From assembly GCA_037954325.1 (NCBI GenBank), contig JBBMNZ010000013.1, forward strand, positions 10,412,501-10,476,500: DNA of 64,000 nt, given 5' to 3'. Position numbers and translations under genes: made by a program. This DNA comes from Fistularia commersonii. Lineage: Eukaryota; Chordata; Actinopteri; Syngnathiformes; Fistulariidae. How positions within the stretch are numbered: the first letter of the stretch is position 1; each line of letters starts with the position of its first letter. The notes beneath the pieces were generated by a model. That model made no database searches. It was not told the DNA's origin and was given only the letters and a program-made list of their open reading frames with translations. Below, piece by piece: positions 52,801 to 60,886 of this stretch.

Positions 52801-55800
52801 TATCAATCCTCTGTCATGGCTGACATTTTAAGTGTCGCTGTTAATTGAAGGTATTTCATTTCTGCCGGCATTTCTCATAGGTTTTTAGTGCTTTTAGATG
52901 GTGGTGTATAATTTGAAGCATACATCTTTCTACATGAACAGTAAAATGAAGGGAGGGTCCCTGAAATGGGGGGCCTTTTTTAAATGATGCAAACAAGACA
53001 AACTGAGACTTAAAAAGTGACGAAGCAAATCATTATGGCATTTGAGTTTTGTCATATTTTGGATCTGGTATTTTTTCATGTAATTTGCTAAACTTTGTTC
53101 ATTTCCATAGATATTGTACATGACATTACTTGGGTCACTGTATCTTAATGAAAATAATATTGTCAGTTTTACAGTCACTAACATTCACTATGGCATGATA
53201 GATATACCCATGTCCTAATCATCCACCCAAATTACTCCATAAAAAACAACACATAATTAATTTTTTCTTTGATGAGGCCTACCTCATCAATGGCTTATCA
53301 CTTTATTTTATTGTTATTGAAGTTGGAAAAAACAAACTGATCTGTAAGTGACTCTATAATAATGAACTTTATTCAACGTTGAGCATCAAATGGAGGTTCC
53401 TTAATACAAGATGTGGGATGTGTATTGTAACAGTATTTTATCACAGTGCAGTATCCCATTGCAATATTGTACAAATACATAAACGTATGTATATTTGACA
53501 CAAGTTGTGCATTATAGTTTTACCAATTTTTGTTTGCCTCAAAGATGCCTTTTTTCCCCCTAAAATTACCACCTTCCTCTCATAGGTTGTATTGCCAAAA
53601 TTTTGCTGTAGAGAATTTTAATAAAAATGTAACAATAATTTTGTATCATAACTTTTTTAAAAATAAAAATCTAATTTTAGGACCTCTATCAATTCCCGCC
53701 ACTACTACATTCTGTTCAGTATCTAAAGGGAATCCACCAAACACACTGCTTTACACTGTGCCTAATCCTTTAGACCAAGGATACCGTGCACGCCGAAGCA
53801 CCCCTGACTCTAATGCTATACTGAATATGAAACACGCCAGAGGTAGAGTAGTCTTCCTTGGAACCAAACATTCCTGGTTCGATTCCCGGCTCTTCATAGT
53901 GTGTCCAAGTGTTGTTGAGTAAGACAATGAACCCCTCACTGGTCGACAGCAGCCTACTGCTCATGGTTCACCCATAATGGGTTAATTGCAGAAAATGAAT
54001 TTCCCGACGGCGATTAATAAAGGCTAAATTATTATCATTATATAATGATATATATATATATAATGAAGTTAAATATTTCTGTCTGTATTGGACATAAATT
54101 AATGAGTAATAGTTATTGAGCATGTTCAGGTCTCAACAAAACCAAATAAGTCAAGATCAAACTTAATTATCTTGATAATAAGAATAATAAATTATAATAA
54201 ATTATTTTCATCAATGTTGGAAGGTTCACTCTCTCTCTCTGTCACTCTCTTTATGTCTATCTATGTAACAGGGAATTGGTCAAAGGGTCGGTAATTTTGC
54301 CCCAGAGACCCAGACAAGCCCTGCCCTTTTGTTCACTCTGACTCTTCTCGCATACTCTGATGTGCAGCTTTTTATTTCACAAGGATCTGTTTATCTACCC
54401 TTTCTTTTACCTTTTTGTCATTTTCAGTCAACCTTTTTTTTTCTCCGTATTTTCATCTCCAAATATATTTGTCAGTTCTTAGCAGTCTGGCAGATTTTAT
54501 ATATGGGTTAACCGTGATATGAACCTCCCGCTGTCACTGTCCATCTGTTTTCTACTTAACTTCTGTTTGATATAAATCTGTTGCTTCTTGCTGTATTTTA
54601 TTATTGCTCGAGTCCCCTCTTAATCCAATCCTTTTTTTGTTTAGATCAGCAGCACTTTGCATTGGCTTCCCAGTACTTTTTCTTGACATCTTTGCAGTCA
54701 GTTTATTATGATAACAGTTTCTTACTTTCTTCCTCTCCTCAATACTAATTTCCTCCCTTTTTTAGATCTACTAACTTTTCTGGTCATAGGTCAGCTGTAG
54801 TCCAGTAGCTCGTCTCAGTTTTGAGAGGGACAAAGGCAGGACTTAAAAGCCTTTTGGGTATGTTAGTTTTGTCATCCTGCCTAGCTTTGTGCCGGTCAGG
54901 AGAGCTATATTCCATTGAGTTATGCAGCCATGGCGAAATCTGCAGATTTTAGCGCTCAGACCTGTCACATAACTCTTCCTCCGTATTTGTTTACCCAGGG
55001 CTAGAATAATAACGATGTGCTAAGAAAGAGATGCAACTGCAGTAGTTTTTGAGTGATTTATCGCCCTGGTTAATGGCTATCTGCTGTGGTTTAAAGATGA
55101 GGGCTGTAAAATCAAGCACTCCTGTAAATGATTTCCTCTCCCTACTTGCATTTTCCCCACTTTGATCTGTTTCCTCTGTTCATTGTTGTTCAGTTGCATT
55201 TCATAAGAGGATTTATGGGTGTCAACAAGTATACAAGGGTCAGATTTTGTTGAGTCACTGTCCTGCCATTTTTATTTGTTGTTTTGTGTCTTTTTATGAA
55301 CATGTGCATGTTTGTTCCGGATAAAAGGAAGTGATTCAGAAAACAAAATAATTATGGTTCATCACAACAACATCGGCTGTGTAGCAAAATGTACACAGAG
55401 TTGTTTCAGTGCTCCATGAAATATGTGCAACAGCCTTAAGGGAGGACCTCAAGGCCGATGATCATCACAGAAAATCACTGAGTCAAATACTTGGTTCCCA
55501 AATCCCCACAACCTTTAAAAGAAGAAATTATTTCTGCCCCTTTTTTTTCTGTGGCCATGTTTCAGAATGTGTCTAAACGTTTCATTAAAATGGCAATAAG
55601 CAGGTGACAGCAAATCATTACACACATTAACAATATTTTAAATGAGGTGACGATAGATGATATGAAGGCTAGATAGTTTCCATGTTGTGTAATACGGAGG
55701 TAGGAATCTAAAAATGTTGGTTCTGAATTGCCATTCTATTCAAGAGCAACAGGAGTACATAGACAACAGCCTGAGTGACTAAGAGTGCAGTCATTGTATT

Positions 55801-58800
55801 TTCTTTATACAAAGAGTAAGAAATAATATAAACAGAAACTCAGGAGCCTTTCTAAATACCACCTCTGATTTTCTCACATCAAATATTAGGGCCTTCTAGG
55901 AATCTGCAATGCATTATTTGTCTATTAATTCCATAAAAGACTGACCATTATTCTAAAAATGTTTTTTGACCCCTTTTCTCCCCCCCTCTGCTTTCAGTAC
56001 GGCCTCGTTTCACTCAGCCGGCAAAGATGAGGAAACGGGTCATCGCTCGACCAGTCGGTAGCTCGGTGCGTCTGAAGTGCACTGCAAGTGGCAACCCTCG
56101 CCCGAACATTGTGTGGTTTAAGGACAGCCGGCCTCTGGTGGATTCGGATGAAAGGGCAGAAGCTGATGGCGACGGGGCTGCAGGACGAGAAGGGAGGAAG
56201 AAAAAGTGGACTCTGAGTCTGAAAAATCTGACACCAGAGCACAGTGGGAAGTACACCTGCCACGTATCAAACCGAGCAGGAGAGATCAACGCTACCTACA
56301 AAGTGGAAGTCATACGTGAGTCACTTTGCTTTTATGCGTACTTGAGTACTTGACAGTGCCAAATTGAACTCAGCAATAAAGGACAAAATAAGTAATGTCA
56401 CTAACTGAGTTACTGAAAGCAAACGTGCTTTTGGCTCTGGCATGCAACTTAAACATTTTCTCTGCTGTGTAAGATAGCAAAAGTAAAGGAGATTGTCTAT
56501 TCAGACCGTCCAATGAAAGAGGGAAGGTCTTACAGGAAGCCAAGAGACCAATGGTCTGGGGAGGTTCTGTGTCATCCAGGTCACGGTGAATTCTTGTCGA
56601 AATCTTATTGTCGTGGCGACTTGAATTTCTTTACTTGAGAACGTTTCACTCTTCATTCAAGAGGCTTCGTTAGTTCAAATAGCCCGTGGTGAGGCAATGA
56701 TCATTAGAGGGGTGATGAGGAAGAAGATTTTGACAAGAGACCAAAAGGAAAGTGAAATAGGAGCTTTGTGAATTCAACTACAGCATCTGGAGACAAGTGA
56801 TGCTCGTAGTGGAGACATTTTTAGTGTTGACCAAAAGTATTTTTGTGTTTTCTTTAAAAAAAAAAAAACGTTTGTTTCGTGTTCTCTGTTAAAAATAGTT
56901 TGTGACCGAAATGGCTCAAATCAAAGACTTTATAAAAGATACACGAAGAATGGATTACAGATGTACAGATGTCAGTATAATGTGGAAGTTTATCCACAAA
57001 ACTCCGCTAAGCCCAGTTATAGTATTGTATAGGTTAGTGTCAAAAATATCGCATGACTCTGTCTTTAAGATTTTTTAAGTAATTCCCTCAACAGCCTCAT
57101 TTTGAGTTTCATCGCACATCTCCGTAAACTTGCTTGAATGTGCTGTATTCCCATTGAGTTCCCATTGAGGACTTTAAGCCCAAACCTGCATTTGAAAAAT
57201 GTGCGATGCATCACTCCAAACACTGTCAGTTGGGAACATGACACAGGAGGGAGCCAGAATTTTGGCTGCTCAACCAGATGGTGTGAACTTTCACATGCCA
57301 CCACAGATGGTGCACTCTGTAGTATAGATGTGTGATGCCAGCAAACTCCAGCAACACAAGTATTGTCTTTGACAAGCGATGTTTGTACTGCCAGCACTAT
57401 CACAACCAAGCTTTATGCCAAAACAGAAGAAAATTAACTTCTGCCACAAAGAACACAAGGAATTCTTGAAGTAGATGAGCCTATTTTTAAGAACCTTAAA
57501 CCTGGTCATACAAATGTGGTTCACAAAAGAAAGTTGAAAGTGTGCTGTAAACCATCCACACATTCTACTCAGTAAAAAAAGGAGCATTCTCCCCTGCAAA
57601 GGAAGTTATGTTTCCCAGGATATAGTTCTAAGTTTCCTGCAACTTCACCAGGCCTGTGAATAGACAATTATGATGTTGGGCGTATAGCCAGTGCAAGAGA
57701 AAGACATCCAACCTTTCAAAAACACCAGGGTTAACCAAATTTTAAACAATTTTAGGTTGAACAGCTTCGAAGTACAGGGAAAGTATCGGGCATCATTGAT
57801 CCAGGCCCTTTAATTTCTACAGAAGATGCGCAAATGAAGGCACTTACATTGGAAGTGCCAAATGGGACATGAAAGAAGCCCTTTGGTTCCAAGATTGAAA
57901 ATGCTTGCATTTAATAAAATAAAATCAATTCTCAATGGGCAAGCTATTTCGCAACAGGTAGAGTACCAGTGGCACCAGACCTATTCATTGCAAAGACTCC
58001 TCAAATCCAAGTTTTATTAAAGAAAAGATACAGGTTGTTGTGAATATTTTCTTTTGACTAAAATGTGTGAGGTCAAGAGAATCATCTTGGCCCTTCGGTG
58101 TACTACATTGTTTTACGTTCTATGTATTCATTGAAAACAATGTGTATTGCAGGTGTGTCATTGATCCTCAAGAAAAATTACAATTCAGCAGCCTTAAAAG
58201 AAAATTTTAAATAGAATTGCTGAAGACTAGGAGTATAAGTGGCCACCTCTCCATGTCACCCTGGAAATCTTTTGACAAAAAATGTCAAATTTACTCTGTT
58301 CATACTGGTGTATCAGAGATCTGTTGGAATGTCCTTCACTCATTACTAAACAGTGATATACAATACGTTAACAGTGTTTTGATTATTGGTTTTCTTGTGT
58401 TGCCAAATACTAACTGCTGAATTTGGTTTCCATTCTGACTCTGTGTTTATGAAGAGGTTCCAAGAAAATCTGAACCAGAAATATTCAAATAATTTGTCTG
58501 GTAAATGCTTGATGACAGTGCTTGGCAAGTCCCGACAGAAGATTTCCTTTCTATTTAAAAGACAAAAGATTGGTGGTCATCAGCAACATTTTTCCACTGT
58601 CTGATTACCATAGTAGCTTCCTCTGTTTTTATCTTTGGTTGAATGGTTGAATGTGTTCGTCAGGTTCATTAGCAGGACATGTTACAATATAAACAAAAAA
58701 ATAGTAGCAGATCTAAGATTAATGTCCAGTTGTTCTCATAAAATGATTATTCAATTATTTCCATAATGTACTGGAACGAGTTAACGGGCTTGGTTAAAAA

Positions 58801-60798
58801 ATAGACGGACTGTTCATGGTCACCAGTATGCTGACCCAAATAGAAGTTTTAAATAGCTTCAGTGAAGTCACCTTTCACTTCAGTGGTATTTATTGATTGT
58901 CACCAGGCCTGTCGGTAAGCATCAATCACTAGAGGGAGGAATGTTCGGCGTGTTTTTGGCTCTGAAGGTGAGCTAGTTGTGGCTGTGACGAAGGTCTGGT
59001 TATACTGTTGAGAACAGTATGTGTGTTTTGATGAATTGTATGTGTTTTTAATGTATTTGACTGCACTGGAAGGCTGCATTTGCTGTTTAGATGCAATTTG
59101 ATTTAGAGTCTAGCGGTTTGGCGAAGGGAGGGTATTGAATTTGTGTGCATGCTAAACTGCATGTTGCTGTATGTGATATCTCCGCAGAGAGCCAGCTAGG
59201 TCCAATAGCTTTACTCACCACATCTGTTCCACATTAAACTACAGATGTAGTCTTTCTTGAAGGACACTTACACACCTACACATGTACACACACTCATGAA
59301 CACATACAGGGAAAGGAAATAAATCAAATCGCTGCTCGCTCCTGTCAAATGTGACATTTTATCTATCAGCAGAGATTCCCTCAACTGTCAGTTATTTTCA
59401 GTTGTTAGTAAAAATTGACAGAAAGCTGCTGGGATTGTCATCTATTTCTATGACTAAATGTAGCTAAATACAGCGCATATTAACGCAATTTAACTCTCCG
59501 TCAAGATGAACTTTGTCATAACTTGATCTTTCGGAAAGCAATGAAACACCACCTTTCAGCTTAGCACATTTGACAAAATGATCATTCAAAGCAAACTGGC
59601 ACAATTTAAAGAGTGTCCATGCTATAGATACAGATTCTTCTCACCCTTTTTTTTTTAAGACTAACCTGGATCACATTAAAATATTGCTGCCCCCTAGTGG
59701 TAGAAGACCCAGTGGAAATAAAAAAAAACAAAAAAAACAAATTGTATCTATACCATAGCATCACTCAAGTCAGCTAAATTGGTGAAATTGATGTAAAATA
59801 TTATTAAATGTGAGCAGCTGGCTGGAGTATGTGAAAACAGCCAAATGAACTTCCAGATGTGATTTAATGGCTGGAAATGCATCAAATTAACGCTGATGTA
59901 ACAACAAAATGATGCATGAAAATGATTGCTTTCTCATGTCTTTCCATGAGACAATGAGCAAACACCTAGTAAATACCTATTTTTTCCCCGAATGGAGTTC
60001 TTAATTAATTGGGGCTTAAACAGTACACGTTTTGACTTTTTGCTGTCTAGCCATCCTTTTTGTGATCCAAAGATTCCATAACTCTATATTAAATGATGAC
60101 CTCAGCTCTTCCTGTTGTAAAAGCCAGAGAATTTCTGCACCAGAAACATTTCTGTATCTTAACTTGTTTTACTATTGATGATAAATTACAAATTTGGAAA
60201 TCTATGATTAATGTAGATGCAAGGAATTTTAGAAAGACAGCATATACTGTATCGCATTTCTCAAAGTATTATGATTGGGGTCTACTTTCCCATGCCCCGT
60301 AACATCAGAATAGCAGGTTTGTAAAAGAGACTATTCATTTGCACTGGGAGCTTTTTTAATACTGTAGTATGAATAGAAAAAAGAAAATTATCTTTACATC
60401 TAATTAATAATTTGAGGAGTTTTTTTGTAATTTTTGCAAGATTACTGCTAAATACAGGTTGTGTTTCTCAATGTTTGTATCCTTCAACAGAGCGTACCAA
60501 CTCTAAACCTGTTCTAACCGGTACCCACCCAGTCAACACCACTGTGGACTACGGAGGAACAACATCGTTCCAGTGTAAAGTTCGAAGCGATGTCAAACCA
60601 GTCATTCAGTGGCTTAAAAAGGTTGAGCCTGGAGACGAGAACTTGTACAACTCCACCATAGAGGTGAATCCAGTTATACATGTACACTGTGCCAACCAAT
60701 TTTATCATGCAACTAACAGAAAATTTTACAGTCAAGATATCCACAATACATATGCCATTGTGACATGTGACATAATTATGTAAAGCATTAACATTTCA

Positions 60799-60886
<88 letters not shown>

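Larger units (their letters stand above)
51867..55997 (+). other. fgfrl1: fgfrl1 intron between linker and Ig2 exons (4.1 kb)
   Basis: Donor GTAATG and acceptor TTTCAG, both phase 1. It contains a (CA)n run at 52260-52287, one SINE copy at 53830-54041 followed by a short (AT)n, and a T/C-rich section at about 54230-54780. Nothing else is recognisable. Confidence 0.87.

Noticed and set aside
55994..56289. Antisense open frames over the Ig2 exon
   Set aside because: Shadow of the real plus-strand exon, which has splice sites and clear FGFRL1 identity.
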